From: Verrucomicrobiales bacterium
GTDB lineage: Bacteria; Verrucomicrobiota; Verrucomicrobiia; Limisphaerales; UBA9464
Length of the DNA: 38,411 nucleotides
Assembly (NCBI GenBank): GCA_027483345.1
Contig: JAIXUV010000343.1
Location: 1 to 38,411, forward strand
Direction of reading: 5' to 3'
The position numbers and the translations under genes were made by a program. This document shows, piece by piece, positions 8,602 through 17,610 of the stretch; the first letter of the stretch is position 1, and each line of letters opens with the position of its first letter. The notes beneath the pieces were generated by a model that was not told the DNA's origin, searched no databases, and saw nothing but the letters and a program-made list of their open reading frames with translations.

Positions 8602-8617
8602 GGACACGTCGGTGTCC
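8602..8617. promoter_or_regulatory. Small inverted repeat in the divergent nagB-like / gspE gap
   Basis: GGACAC-GTCG-GTGTCC gives a perfect six-base inverted repeat with a four-base centre, 32 bases before the gspE ATG. It may be an operator half-site pair or a short RNA hairpin; a chance match in GC-rich DNA is also possible. Confidence 0.25.
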
Positions 8618-8648
8618 CCGCAACCGGCATTGTCCTCGCGGCCTCCCC

Positions 8649-10349
8649 ATGGCAACAAGGACACCGCCACCCGACCCGAAAGTGACGTTCGAACACCTGC
8701 TCCTGAAGCAACGCCTCCTTCCCGAGGACAAGATCGCCGAGGCCAAGGCCCTCCAGGCGACCGAGGGACTGCGCCTCGACCGCGCCGTGGTCCAGCTCGG
8801 CCTGCTCGAGGAACGCCAGGTCCTCCGCCTGATGTCCGAGCAGCTCCACATCCCGATGATGGACCTCTCGGAGTGGGAGATCGCCGCCGACGTCCTGCAG
8901 ATCCTCCCCACCAAGACCGTCTTCCGGAAGCGCATCGTCCCCATCTCGAGGGAGGGGAACACGATCCGCGTGGCCACCTTCGACCCGTTCGACCTCTACG
9001 CGCTCGACGACGTGCGGATGATGACCGGCCTCAACGTCGAGGCCGTGCTCGCGTCCCGCGACGACGTGGAGAAGCTGATCAAGACCCACTACGGCCTCGG
9101 CGGCGACACGCTCGACGAGCTGTCGGCGAACGACGACGACTCGGGCCCGGTCCGGGGCGAGGCCGGCGACGACCTGCTCGAGGCCGCCCAGGAGGCGTCC
9201 GTCATCCGGCTGGTCAACGAGATCATCATCGAGGCCGTCCAGGAGCGCGCGAGCGACATCCACATCGAGCCCTACGAACACCACATGTCGATCCGCTACC
9301 GGATCGACGGCGTGCTCCACGAGGCCTCGGTGCCGCCGCAGATGAACCGCTTCCAGGCGGCCATCATCTCGCGCATCAAGATCCTCGCGAACCTCAACAT
9401 CGCCGAACGCCGCATCCCCCAGGACGGCCGCATCAAGTTCAACGTCGGCGGTCGCCAGATCGACGTCCGCGTCTCGGTCATCCCCATGCTCTTCGGCGAG
9501 GGCGTGGTGATGCGTCTCCTCGACAAGGCCAACGTGCTCTTCACGTTGACCCAGCTCGGCATGGACGGCGACACCTACGGCCGCTTCCGGGGCCTGATCG
9601 AACGTCCGCACGGCATCGTCCTCGTCACCGGCCCCACCGGCTCTGGCAAAACCACCACGCTCTACGCGTCCCTCAACGAGATCGTCGGTCCCACCCTCAA
9701 GGTCCTCACCGTCGAGGACCCCGTCGAATACCACCTCCAGGGCGTCAACCAGATCCCCGTCGACCACAAGGTTGGCATGACCTTCGAGGCCGGGCTCCGC
9801 GCGATCCTGCGCCACGACCCCGACGTCGTGATGATCGGGGAAATCCGCGACGTAGAGACCGCCCGCGCGGCCATCCAGGCCTCGCTCACCGGCCATCTCG
9901 TGCTCTCCACCCTGCACACCAACGACGCCGCCTCCGCCGCCACGCGCCTCGTGGACATGGGCGTCGAGCCGTTCCTCATCGCCAGCAGCCTCGCCGGCGC
10001 CATGGCGCAGCGCCTCGTCCGCCGCATCTGCCCGAAGTGCAAGACGTCCTACGAACCCGACGTCGCCAAGCTTCCCAAGGACTTCGCCTACACGCCGGGC
10101 GACAAGCTCCACCGCGGCGAGGGCTGCGAGAACTGCCGCAAGTCGGGCTACCGCGGACGCTACGGCATCTACGAGCTGCTCACCGTGGACGAGGAGATCG
10201 CCCAGATGATCGTCGCCCGCGAATCCGCCCCGCGCCTGATCGCGGCCGGACGCCACACCGGCCTGCGGCTCCTGCGCGAGGACGGCTGGGACAAGGTCCG
10301 CAAGGGTCTGACCACCGTGGACGAGGTCCTCACCTGCACCGCCATCTGA
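8649..10349 (+). CDS. gspE: Type II secretion / type IV pilus assembly ATPase GspE (PilB family)
   Basis: 566 residues from the ATG at 8649; the frame is open further upstream, but only from here does the N1E-like domain begin ([20 protein letters not shown]). Order: N1E/MshEN-type domain (~10-160), N2E ([21 protein letters not shown] near 200), and the ATPase core. The Walker A motif is GPTGSGKTT with Lys334, the Asp box is TVEDPVEY, Walker B is VVMIGEIRD, and the His box is STLHTNDA. A Cys4 zinc site is formed by CPKC (461/464) and CENC (493/496), typical of GspE/PilB rather than the retraction ATPase PilT. It is a cytoplasmic hexameric ATPase that drives pseudopilus assembly through GspF. 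The next gene, gspF, starts 10 bases after its stop. Confidence 0.95.
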   Translation: MATRTPPPDPKVTFEHLLLKQRLLPEDKIAEAKALQATEGLRLDRAVVQLGLLEERQVLRLMSEQLHIPMMDLSEWEIAADVLQILPTKTVFRKRIVPISREGNTIRVATFDPFDLYALDDVRMMTGLNVEAVLASRDDVEKLIKTHYGLGGDTLDELSANDDDSGPVRGEAGDDLLEAAQEASVIRLVNEIIIEAVQERASDIHIEPYEHHMSIRYRIDGVLHEASVPPQMNRFQAAIISRIKILANLNIAERRIPQDGRIKFNVGGRQIDVRVSVIPMLFGEGVVMRLLDKANVLFTLTQLGMDGDTYGRFRGLIERPHGIVLVTGPTGSGKTTTLYASLNEIVGPTLKVLTVEDPVEYHLQGVNQIPVDHKVGMTFEAGLRAILRHDPDVVMIGEIRDVETARAAIQASLTGHLVLSTLHTNDAASAATRLVDMGVEPFLIASSLAGAMAQRLVRRICPKCKTSYEPDVAKLPKDFAYTPGDKLHRGEGCENCRKSGYRGRYGIYELLTVDEEIAQMIVARESAPRLIAAGRHTGLRLLREDGWDKVRKGLTTVDEVLTCTAI

Positions 10350-10359
10350 GCCGCCCGCC

Positions 10360-11553
10360 ATGCCGAAATACAGCTACACCGCCCTCAACGGCGCCGGACG
10401 CCAGGTGACCGGGCAACTGGAGGCCGACGGCGAAGCCGGGGTTATGCGGCTGCTCGCGGAACGCCAGCTGTTCCCCGTCTCCATCCGCTCCGAGGAGGCC
10501 TCCGGCGGCAAACGGCGCCGCGTGTCCTCCCGCGACGTGGGCCTCATGTACGGACAGCTCGCCGACCTCATCGGCTCCGGCGTCCCGATGCTGCGCGCCT
10601 TGGATTCGCTCGTGCGTTCCACGGTCAACGCCAACCTCAAGTCGATCCTCAAGGAGGTCCGGACCGCCATCTCGGACGGCCAGACGCTCACCGACGCCCT
10701 GCGCAAGTACCCCGAGGTGTTCCCGCCGCTGCACACGGCGATGGTGCAGGCCGGCGAACGCGCGTCGTTCCTGGAGGACGTGCTCCGGAGCCTCGCCGAG
10801 TTCCTCGAACGCCTCGACGAACTCAAGGCGAAGGTCATGGGGGCCATGATCTACCCGGCGCTCCTCAGCGCCCTCGGCGCGACCGTGATGGCCGGCGCCC
10901 TGATCTTCTTCGTGCCGAAGTTCGAGCCACTTCTGTCCGGCGCCCAGAAGCCCCTACCCACCGTGCTACTGTTCGGCGCCAGCACCCTTCTGCGCAGCTA
11001 CTGGTACCTGGTCGCGATCGCCATCGCCGTGGTCGTCGGCGTCCTCGCCTCCGCCCTGCGCAAGGAGTCCACCCGCCGGACCCTCGAGATCCTCCAGTTC
11101 AAGATCCCGGTGGTCGGCACCGCCCTCCGGATGCTGGCGATCACCCGATTCTGCCGGATCCTCGGCACCATGCTGGCCAACGGCGTGCCCATGCTCGGCG
11201 CCCTGAAGATCGCCAAGGACGCCACCGGCTCCCGCCTCCTCGGCGAACAGATCGCCGCCGCCGCCGAAAGCGTCCGGGAAGGCAAGGCCCTCTCGGCGCC
11301 GCTTTCCGAGGGCGGGCTCTTCCCCGACCAGGTCATGGCCATGATCACCGTCGCCGAGGAGTCCAACAAACTGCAGTCGGTCCTCCTCCAGATCGCCAAC
11401 ACCGTCGAACGCCGGACGAACCAGCAGGTGGACCAGGCCGTGCGCCTCATCGAACCCGTGATCCTTTGCCTGGTGGCCGCCGGAATCGGCTTTCTCGCCC
11501 TCGGCCTGCTTCTGCCGATCTTCACCCTCGCCGGTTCGCTCGGAAAACACTGA
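10360..11553 (+). CDS. gspF: Inner-membrane platform protein GspF
   Basis: 397 residues, the normal length for GspF/PilC. It begins [20 protein letters not shown], the standard family opening, then has two repeats of the GspF/T2SSF domain (PF00482). The first contains [18 protein letters not shown] and the second [20 protein letters not shown]. Predicted membrane helices lie near 168-192, 208-233 and 370-392. As the platform it couples GspE ATP hydrolysis to pseudopilin extraction from the membrane. It follows gspE directly, and a 118-base gap with inverted repeats separates it from gspG, so the E-F pair could be transcribed separately from the pseudopilin genes. Confidence 0.95.
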   Translation: MPKYSYTALNGAGRQVTGQLEADGEAGVMRLLAERQLFPVSIRSEEASGGKRRRVSSRDVGLMYGQLADLIGSGVPMLRALDSLVRSTVNANLKSILKEVRTAISDGQTLTDALRKYPEVFPPLHTAMVQAGERASFLEDVLRSLAEFLERLDELKAKVMGAMIYPALLSALGATVMAGALIFFVPKFEPLLSGAQKPLPTVLLFGASTLLRSYWYLVAIAIAVVVGVLASALRKESTRRTLEILQFKIPVVGTALRMLAITRFCRILGTMLANGVPMLGALKIAKDATGSRLLGEQIAAAAESVREGKALSAPLSEGGLFPDQVMAMITVAEESNKLQSVLLQIANTVERRTNQQVDQAVRLIEPVILCLVAAGIGFLALGLLLPIFTLAGSLGKH

Positions 11554-11567
11554 TTACCGGTGTTTTC
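11543..11567 (+). terminator. Hairpin overlapping the gspF stop codon
   Basis: GAAAACAC (11543-11550) and GTGTTTTC (11560-11567) form a perfect eight-base stem around a nine-base loop that contains the gspF stop codon TGA. No T-tract follows, so it is at best a weak or Rho-assisted terminator, an attenuator or an RNA-stabilising hairpin between the E-F and G-K parts of the locus. Confidence 0.4.
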
Positions 11568-11570
11568 AGG

Positions 11571-11582
11571 GGTCCGCGGACC
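11571..11582. promoter_or_regulatory. Perfect 12-base palindrome between gspF and gspG
   Basis: GGTCCGCGGACC is a perfect palindrome about 90 bases upstream of the gspG ATG, just after the gspF hairpin. It could be an operator for the downstream pseudopilin operon. GC-only palindromes arise by chance fairly easily in this composition. Confidence 0.25.
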
Positions 11583-11671
11583 GATGGAAGATTCCCTTCC
11601 GGAACTTCATCTCCATTGAATTGTCGCTAGGCGCTGATCGTCCAAACCCGCTACAGTTCCGGTCTCCCGTC

Positions 11672-12202
11672 ATGAGAATTCAGATTCGCCCCTCCGCCCC
11701 CGCCGGCCGCCGCTCGCAGGCTGGCTTCACGCTGATCGAGATCCTGCTCGTCATCGTCATCATCCTGCTGCTCGCCGGCGCCCTCGTGGTTTTCGTGCTC
11801 CCCCAGCAGGAAGGTGCCGAGAAGAACACGACGCGCCTGATGCTGAGCAACGTCTCCACCGCCTTGGACACCTACCGGCTCAACCTCGGCCACTATCCGA
11901 CCGAACAGGAAGGTGGGCTCAACGCGCTGCTGACCAAGCCGACCTTCGAGAACGAGCGCCAGGGCGAGAAGTGGCAGGGTCCCTACCTCAAGCCGGGCAC
12001 CCGGCTCGACGATCCCTGGGGCTTCGCCCTCCGCTACGAGGTCGTGGACCGCTCGCAGGCCTCGGACGGCGCGAAGTCCGCCCTGCCCTACAAGCTCTTC
12101 TCGGTCGGCCCCGACGGTCAGCCCGACACCGACGACGACATCAAGATGGCCACCGAGTCCGACACGTCCGGCGCCTCCGGCGCTTCCGCCCCGGCGAAGT
12201 GA
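11672..12202 (+). CDS. gspG: Major pseudopilin GspG
   Basis: 176 residues; the ATG at 11672 is chosen over an upstream in-frame start because it gives an 18-residue basic leader ending in Gly before FTLIEILLVIVIILLLAG, with Glu23 at mature +5. GspG hallmarks follow: LDTYRLNLGHYPTEQEGGL, WQGPYLK, DDPWGFALRY and SVGPDGQPDTDDDI, matching the family's calcium-binding GxDGxxxxDDI loop. A Ser/Ala/Gly tail of ~18 residues is extra. This is the main subunit of the periplasmic pseudopilus. It heads the G-H-I-J-K cluster. Confidence 0.95.
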   Translation: MRIQIRPSAPAGRRSQAGFTLIEILLVIVIILLLAGALVVFVLPQQEGAEKNTTRLMLSNVSTALDTYRLNLGHYPTEQEGGLNALLTKPTFENERQGEKWQGPYLKPGTRLDDPWGFALRYEVVDRSQASDGAKSALPYKLFSVGPDGQPDTDDDIKMATESDTSGASGASAPAK

Positions 12203-12233
12203 CGTGACGTCCCGGCAGCCCACCGACCGCCCC

Positions 12234-13127
12234 ATGCGCACCCGCAACGCCCTCCGCAGCCCCCGTGGCGACGGCTTCACCCTGGTGGAGCTGCTGCTCG
12301 CGGTCACGCTGCTGGCCGGGCTGATCGGGGCCGTGTCGTTCGGCTTCTCCAGCCTCCGCCGGAACGCCCAGCTCGATGAGGGCGTGGAACGGGTCGAAAC
12401 CGCCCTGCGCTTCGCCCGAGCCCACGCAGCCAGCACCGGCCACAAGGTCCAGGTGGTGCTCGCTCCGACGCCTCCCACGGCCGACGCCTCCGGCATGACC
12501 GCTTCCTCGTCGTCGGACCGCAATGCCGGCTCCCAGGTCAACTCCTCCGGCGTCGGAGCTTCGTCCACGGACTCACCCTGGCTGCCGCTCCGAATCGAGT
12601 GGGAAGCGGACCCCGTCCGCGCCCCCGGTGTCTTCGAACCGATCGCGTCGCTCTCCGGCGAGATGTCGGACGTCACCGACCTCGTCGAAGTCCGTTCCGT
12701 TGAGAAGGAGTCCGCCGACACCCGGCCGTCCGCCAACCAAGACGATCCGTCCGCCTCCTTCCCCGTTGCCGGCAATGTCGCCGCCGGCGCCAACGCCCTG
12801 GCCGACGAGTCGTCCGCGTCCGCCGGTCAGGCCGCCGGTTCCTTGGATCCGGCCTCGGATCCGATGAAGCCCTCGGCGATCACCTTCTATCCGGACGGCT
12901 CCTGCGATGGCGGCACGATCGTTCTCGCCTCCCGGGACGCAGAGGATGTCCGCGAGGTCGCCGTGCGGGTCCAGGGCGTTACCGGCACCACCCGCCGCGA
13001 GTGGCGCGATTCCGCAGCCGCAAATGGCACGCTGAACGGCGCCTCCGGCACCCAGTCCGGCCGGGCCGATGCCGTCAACCCGGCGCCGTCCCCGGCGTCC
13101 GCAACCGCGCCGCAGCGCCGGCCCTAG
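12234..13127 (+). CDS. gspH: Minor pseudopilin GspH-like, with a long low-complexity insertion
   Basis: 297 residues from the ATG at 12234; a GTG at 12204 in frame would add ten residues and is less likely. Leader of 14 residues ending in Gly, then FTLVELLLAVTLLAGLIGAV with Glu19 at +5. The early globular part (VERVETALRFARAHAASTGHKVQVVL) and the late strand-rich part (SAITFYPDGSCDGGTIVL, VAVRVQGVTGTTR) match GspH/FimT. Between them, roughly residues 85-215, lies a Ser/Ala/Thr-rich stretch absent from typical GspH (~150-190 residues), followed by another Ala/Pro-rich tail. GspH is a minor pseudopilin thought to belong at the pseudopilus tip or upper region. It starts 31 bases after gspG. Confidence 0.8.
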   Translation: MRTRNALRSPRGDGFTLVELLLAVTLLAGLIGAVSFGFSSLRRNAQLDEGVERVETALRFARAHAASTGHKVQVVLAPTPPTADASGMTASSSSDRNAGSQVNSSGVGASSTDSPWLPLRIEWEADPVRAPGVFEPIASLSGEMSDVTDLVEVRSVEKESADTRPSANQDDPSASFPVAGNVAAGANALADESSASAGQAAGSLDPASDPMKPSAITFYPDGSCDGGTIVLASRDAEDVREVAVRVQGVTGTTRREWRDSAAANGTLNGASGTQSGRADAVNPAPSPASATAPQRRP

Positions 13128-13160
13128 GCCCGGCCCGGCCCGAACCGGAGCGCCGCGCAC

Positions 13161-13613
13161 ATGCGCCTCCGCAACCTGCAGGCCCCCCGCGAAGGCGGCG
13201 CCGTCCTGCTGGAGGTCATCCTCGCCCTCATCCTCTTCGTCGCCGCCGCCGCCGTCGTCGGCTCCGCCCTCTCCTCCGCCGCCGACTCCATCGAACGCCT
13301 CCGGCTCGGTGTCCATGCCGACAACCTCGCCGCGTCCGTCGTCGCCGAACTGGAGATGGGCAACCGCTCCGCCGCGGTTCCCGGACCGGCGCCCTTCGAG
13401 GCGCCCTTCACCAACTGGACCTGGCAGATCGTTCCGCCGGCCGGCGACCTCCCCGGGGCCCCCTTCGAGATCATCGTCCGCCACGAGTCCGGCAGTCCCG
13501 TCCGTCGGCTCGCCCAGGTGATCCAACTGCCCGGCGGCTCCTTCTCCTCGACCAATTCGCCCGCGGAACCGGCCGACTCCACGATCCCCGACCCGATGGA
13601 GGGCACGCCGTGA
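13161..13613 (+). CDS. gspI: Minor pseudopilin GspI-like
   Basis: 150 residues. Leader MRLRNLQAPREGG, then AVLLEVILALILFVAAAAVVG with Glu18 at +5. The common GFTLLEV is changed to GAVLLEV, so mature residue 1 is Ala rather than Phe/Met. The rest (NLAASVVAELEMG, FTNWTWQIVPPAGD) agrees with GspI, a small tip pseudopilin that binds GspJ and GspK. The position between H and J supports the call. The stop overlaps the GTG start of gspJ. Confidence 0.75.
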   Translation: MRLRNLQAPREGGAVLLEVILALILFVAAAAVVGSALSSAADSIERLRLGVHADNLAASVVAELEMGNRSAAVPGPAPFEAPFTNWTWQIVPPAGDLPGAPFEIIVRHESGSPVRRLAQVIQLPGGSFSSTNSPAEPADSTIPDPMEGTP

Positions 13614-14410
13614 AACCCACCGGATCCCCACGGCGGTTCCGTCGCCCGGAAGCCGCCTTCACCCTGCTCGAGGTCGTCCTCGCCATCGTCATCGCCGTCG
13701 GACTGCTCACCGCAGTCCTCCTCTTCTACCGCCAGGCGGCCACCCTCCGCAGCGACATCCTCGGCCGCACCGAGGAGCTTTCCGCCGTCCGTCTGGTCAT
13801 GGACCGCATGGCCTCCGAACTCCGCACCCTGCCCGCGTCCGCCGGCGAGGGCGCCCGCCTGCTCCAAGGCGATTCCCATTCGCTCAGGATCGTCCGCGTC
13901 GCGGTGCCCTCGCGGACCTCCTGGCGGGGCGGCTCGCTCGGAAGGGTCGCCGCCGCCGAAACCGACCTGCTCGAGGTCGTCTACAGCCTCTCACCCGACA
14001 CCAACGCCCCGGGCATCCTGCGCGAGGAACACGCCCACACCCGCAAGGCCGCGGTCTCCACCCTCCTCGTCGCCGACCCGGAGGGCTCCTCCACCAACCT
14101 CCCCGCCGTCGGCCCGTCCGCGCCACCGCTCACCGAGACCATCCGCCACCTCCGGTTCCGCTACTTCGACGGCTCCAGCTGGTCCGACACCTGGGAACGG
14201 AAGTCCCCGCCGCTCGGCGTCGAGATCACCCTCGGGCTCGAGCCGGCGCCGGAGCAGGACTTCGTCGCCGGGAACGCCGACGAGCAGATGCCGCCGGAGG
14301 AGTATCCCTTCGAGGTCTACCGACGCATCGTCGCCATCCCCACCGCGCAGGGAAGTTCCGCCGGGGCCGAAACGGAAGGCGGGCTCTTCCCGGAGGCCAC
14401 CTCCCCATGA
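13610..14410 (+). CDS. gspJ: Minor pseudopilin GspJ-like
   Basis: 266 residues from a GTG overlapping the gspI stop (GTGA at 13610-13613). Class III signal: leader VKPTGSPRRFRRPEAA, then FTLLEVVLAIVIAVGLLTAV, Glu21 at +5; Ala, not Gly, precedes the cleavage site. The globular part includes RLVMDRMASELRTLP, LLEVVYSLSPDT and IRHLRFRYFDGSSWSDTWE, the last being a GspJ/PilW-type signature. GspJ joins I and K at the pseudopilus tip. Its stop overlaps the ATG of gspK (ATGA), so I, J and K are translationally coupled. Confidence 0.85.
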   Translation: MKPTGSPRRFRRPEAAFTLLEVVLAIVIAVGLLTAVLLFYRQAATLRSDILGRTEELSAVRLVMDRMASELRTLPASAGEGARLLQGDSHSLRIVRVAVPSRTSWRGGSLGRVAAAETDLLEVVYSLSPDTNAPGILREEHAHTRKAAVSTLLVADPEGSSTNLPAVGPSAPPLTETIRHLRFRYFDGSSWSDTWERKSPPLGVEITLGLEPAPEQDFVAGNADEQMPPEEYPFEVYRRIVAIPTAQGSSAGAETEGGLFPEATSP

Positions 14411-15939
14411 ACCGGATCAGCCGAAAGCCGGGCCCGCGGGCGTTCGTGCTCCTGGGCGTGCTCGTCGTGGTGATGCTCCTCTCGATGATCGCCCTCAGCC
14501 TGCTGTTCCGAATGCGCTCGGAGGAGACCGCCGGTTCCACCGGTTCCGGTTCCGAACAGGCCTGGGCGGCCGCCATGAGCGGCGTGCGGGAGGCGATGCG
14601 CATCGCCGCGGGAATCCGGCCCGGCGAACTCGATTGGCTCGACGCCCCGGAACGTTTCCGCGACCGGACCCTCTACGACGACGGCGCCGAGGAATGGCGT
14701 TGGACGGTCTATTCCGGGGACGCCGAGGGCGGCCTCCGCTTCGGCCTCACCGACGAGGCCGGCAAGGTGAACCTCAACTTCGCGCCGACCTCGCTGGTGA
14801 CACGGCTCCCCGCGATGAAGCCGCTGCTCTCCGACGCGTTGCTCGACTTCCTCGACAGCGACGACCTCCCACGTCCCGAAGGCGCGGAACAGGAGTATTA
14901 CGACGCCCTTCCCCGTCCCTACCGGATCCACAACGGCCCGCTCGCCACGCCCGAACAGCTGCTGCTCGTCCGCGGCTTCACCCCGTCCGTGGTGCTCGGC
15001 GAGGACGCCAACCAGAACTTCGTCCTCGATCCCAACGAGGACGACGGCGAGGAGAAGGATCCTCCCGACGACCAGGACGGACGCCTCAACCCGGGCCTGG
15101 CGCCGTTCATCACCGTCTTCTCCCACGAATCCAACCGCGACACCGCGGGTGGCCCGCGGATGCGCCTCAACACGACCAAGGCGGAGAACCTCGACACCAA
15201 CGGACTGGCCCCGGCGTTCGCGTCCTTCCTCGTCGAGTTGGCCGCCTCGGAAACCACCGTCGCCCATCCGGCCGAACTGCTCGATGCCACGCTGCGGCTC
15301 CGGGACAAGGAAGGCCGCGAAAGGGAAGTCCCCACCGGGGTCGGACGCGACACTCTGGCCGCCGTGCTGGACCGCTTCACCGCCGACGACGTGGAGGACC
15401 TCAAGGGTCTGGTGAACGTGAACACCGCGGGCGCCCAGGTCCTCCAGGCCGTTCCCGGAATCGACGGGGCGCTGGCTGAGATGATCGTCTCGACCCGCCG
15501 CAACCTCGCCGCCGACCGCCTGGCTTCGCTGGCTTGGCTGCACACGGAGAACCTCGTGGACGCCGCGAAGTTCCGGGAGATCGCCCCGTACCTGACCGTG
15601 CGTGGACGGCAGTTCTCGTTCCGCGTGGTCGGATTCGGGTCGAAGTCGGGTCGATACCGCGTCGTGGAGGCCGTCATCGACACCGACGCACCGTCCCCAA
15701 GGCTGCTTTATCTCCGGGAACTGACCCGCCTCGGCCCCCCGTTTCCGCTCGTTGCCGACCCGTCGGGCGAGGACCCCGGAACGAACTCCCCGCCGGCTTC
15801 CCGGACGACCACTCCCGGACCGCGTCCACGCCGACGCACGAAGGGTTTCCGTCGATTCCGAGGAAGCCTTGGAATAATCCCGCGACAACCGTCGTCGGGG
15901 GTTGGCGACACACACGCGGGCATGGCAGTCTTTGCCTGA
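14407..15939 (+). CDS. gspK: Minor pseudopilin GspK-like, with EF-hand-like loop
   Basis: 510 residues, larger than most GspK (~320). The N-terminal helix AFVLLGVLVVVMLLSMIALSL lacks Glu at +5 (Gly17), as is usual for GspK. GspK features: LTDEAGKVNLNF near 118, and helix-hairpin-helix-like VNVNTAGAQVLQAVPGI near 335-352. An insertion carries a perfect 12-residue EF-hand loop, DANQNFVLDPNE (Asp200, Asn202, Asn204, Asp208, Glu211), in an acidic segment, so calcium binding is likely. The last ~60 residues are basic and disordered-looking. GspK caps the pseudopilus tip and controls its length. The PilM/N-like gene follows 15 bases later. Confidence 0.85.
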   Translation: MNRISRKPGPRAFVLLGVLVVVMLLSMIALSLLFRMRSEETAGSTGSGSEQAWAAAMSGVREAMRIAAGIRPGELDWLDAPERFRDRTLYDDGAEEWRWTVYSGDAEGGLRFGLTDEAGKVNLNFAPTSLVTRLPAMKPLLSDALLDFLDSDDLPRPEGAEQEYYDALPRPYRIHNGPLATPEQLLLVRGFTPSVVLGEDANQNFVLDPNEDDGEEKDPPDDQDGRLNPGLAPFITVFSHESNRDTAGGPRMRLNTTKAENLDTNGLAPAFASFLVELAASETTVAHPAELLDATLRLRDKEGREREVPTGVGRDTLAAVLDRFTADDVEDLKGLVNVNTAGAQVLQAVPGIDGALAEMIVSTRRNLAADRLASLAWLHTENLVDAAKFREIAPYLTVRGRQFSFRVVGFGSKSGRYRVVEAVIDTDAPSPRLLYLRELTRLGPPFPLVADPSGEDPGTNSPPASRTTTPGPRPRRRTKGFRRFRGSLGIIPRQPSSGVGDTHAGMAVFA

Positions 15940-15954
15940 TTCCTGCACAGCAAC

Positions 15955-17610
15955 ATGGGCTTGAAGCTTCCCATCCAGATCGACCGTATTCGTGAACGCC
16001 TTCCGGGCCGCCGGAAGGCCGGCTCCGCGCCGCGCGGCTTGGCCGCGGTCACCGCGTTGGAGGTCGACGGGAACCGCCTGCGGATCGCCGAGGCGTCCCG
16101 CTCCGGCGGGGGCGGCCGCATCGACGGGATGCGCGTGGTCCCGCTCGAACTGCCCGCGGACGCGGACCGCTCCGACGCGGCGCTGCTTGGCGCGGCCGTC
16201 GGCAAGGCGCTGGCGAAGGCCAAGGTCCGCGGCGGCCCCGTGGTCATGGGCATCCCCAGGGCCAGCGTGATCCTCCGCACCGTGGTGGTGCCCGACACCG
16301 GCGCCGAGGGCACCATCGCCTCCCTCGTCCAGTTCCAGGTCGCCCGCGACCTACCCTTCCGCATCGACGAGGCGGTCGTGGACTTCCAAGTCCTCCGGCG
16401 TCTTCCCGCGAAGCCGGCCGCGGAAGCCGGTGGCGCCGCCCCGAACTCGGCCGATTCGGTGGACCGCGTCGAGGTGCTCGCGGCGGTGGCACGACGCGAT
16501 TCCATCACGTTCCACACCCAGCTCGCCGAGGCCGCCGGCATCCAGCTCGCCGCGTTGGGCTGGATCTCCCAGGCCAACGCCACCTGTCTCCGCATCGCCG
16601 CCCCTGCGGCACCCGGATCCACCCGCGCCGCCGTCGTGCTCCGTCCCGACGAGGTCGGCATCGAGGTGGTCGAGGACGGCGCCCTGGTCTTCAGCCGCGG
16701 CGTCCCCCTGGCGGCAGGCTCCGTCGACGACGAGGCCGCCTGGATCCGGACCGTGACCATCGAGGTGGTCCGCACGCTCCACGCCTTCGCGGGCAGTTCC
16801 GGACGTCCCGCGCCCTCGGCCGCCTTCGTCCTCGGTGGAACCGGCCGCGAGGCCGCCGTCGCCGCCCAACTCCGGGAACGGGTCGACTTCCCGGTGGACT
16901 GCCCCGACCTCGGCACGCGCCTCGGCCTCGGACCCGCCGACTCCGAGGCCGCCGCCGCGGGCTTCTCCGTGGCCGGACTCGCCTCCGGCGCCACCGACCC
17001 GGCCGGACTCGCCTTCGACTTCCTCAGCCCGAAGAAGCCGACGCCGCCGGTCGACACCCGCCGCCTCAAGATGCTCGCCGGCGCAGTCGCCGCTATCGCC
17101 GCGATCGGGCTCGTCCTCGGCATCCGCTCCACCCTCGTCAACCGCCGCCTCGCCGTCCTCACCCAGCTGCAGTCCGAGATCGTCGCCGCCGAAAAGAACC
17201 GGCCGACCTTCCGCCAGAAGCTCCAGCAGGCCGCCACCCTCAAGGCCTGGTCCGCCGAGAACCGCGAGTGGCTCGACCACTACGCCCACCTCAGCGCCAT
17301 CCTGCCGCCCAGCGAGGAAGTCTACCTCACCTCCGTCGCCTTCGGTCCCAACAACGCCATCCGCCTCGCCGCACAGGCCCGCAGCGGCGAGATCCTCGCC
17401 AAGCTCGACCGACAGCTCCGCGCGGCCGGCTACGACGTGAAGCCCCTCGCCATCACCCCGGGCGCCGACCGCAACGGCTACGGCTTCCGTACCACCGTCG
17501 AGCTCACCGTCCCCGCCAAGCTCCGGTTCGACCTCACGAAGCTTTCCCCGCCGCCCCGTCCCGCGGACGACGGCTCGCTCGACGCGCCGCGGAAGGGAGG
17601 TGCCCGGTGA
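15955..17610 (+). CDS. GspL-like assembly protein, fused PilM (actin-like) and PilN
   Basis: 551 residues. Residues ~28-350 resemble the actin-like ATPase fold of PilM/GspL: VTALEVDGNRLRIAEA, VVMGIPRASVILRTVVVP, LVQFQVARDLPF, and SAAFVLGGTGREAAVA in the phosphate-2 position. A single hydrophobic helix follows (~372-392, MLAGAVAAIAAIGLVLGIRS), then a coiled-coil-prone stretch (AVLTQLQSEIVAAEKNRPTF) and a ferredoxin-like periplasmic domain (VYLTSVAFGPNNAIRLAAQA), as in PilN. T4P systems keep PilM and PilN separate, while T2SS GspL fuses equivalent parts, so it is functionally GspL. It recruits GspE to the membrane. Its stop overlaps the start of the PilO-like gene. Confidence 0.8.
   Translation: MGLKLPIQIDRIRERLPGRRKAGSAPRGLAAVTALEVDGNRLRIAEASRSGGGGRIDGMRVVPLELPADADRSDAALLGAAVGKALAKAKVRGGPVVMGIPRASVILRTVVVPDTGAEGTIASLVQFQVARDLPFRIDEAVVDFQVLRRLPAKPAAEAGGAAPNSADSVDRVEVLAAVARRDSITFHTQLAEAAGIQLAALGWISQANATCLRIAAPAAPGSTRAAVVLRPDEVGIEVVEDGALVFSRGVPLAAGSVDDEAAWIRTVTIEVVRTLHAFAGSSGRPAPSAAFVLGGTGREAAVAAQLRERVDFPVDCPDLGTRLGLGPADSEAAAAGFSVAGLASGATDPAGLAFDFLSPKKPTPPVDTRRLKMLAGAVAAIAAIGLVLGIRSTLVNRRLAVLTQLQSEIVAAEKNRPTFRQKLQQAATLKAWSAENREWLDHYAHLSAILPPSEEVYLTSVAFGPNNAIRLAAQARSGEILAKLDRQLRAAGYDVKPLAITPGADRNGYGFRTTVELTVPAKLRFDLTKLSPPPRPADDGSLDAPRKGGAR

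Noticed and set aside
8490-10361. Upstream extension of the minus-strand NagB-like frame across gspE
   Set aside because: The open frame reaches 10361, but the part above 8489 is the antisense of gspE; NagB-like sequence starts at the ATG at 8489.
13141-13160. Gap between gspH and gspI as a regulatory site
   Set aside because: It is only GC-rich sequence of 33 bases including CGGCCCGGCCC; no structure beyond composition.
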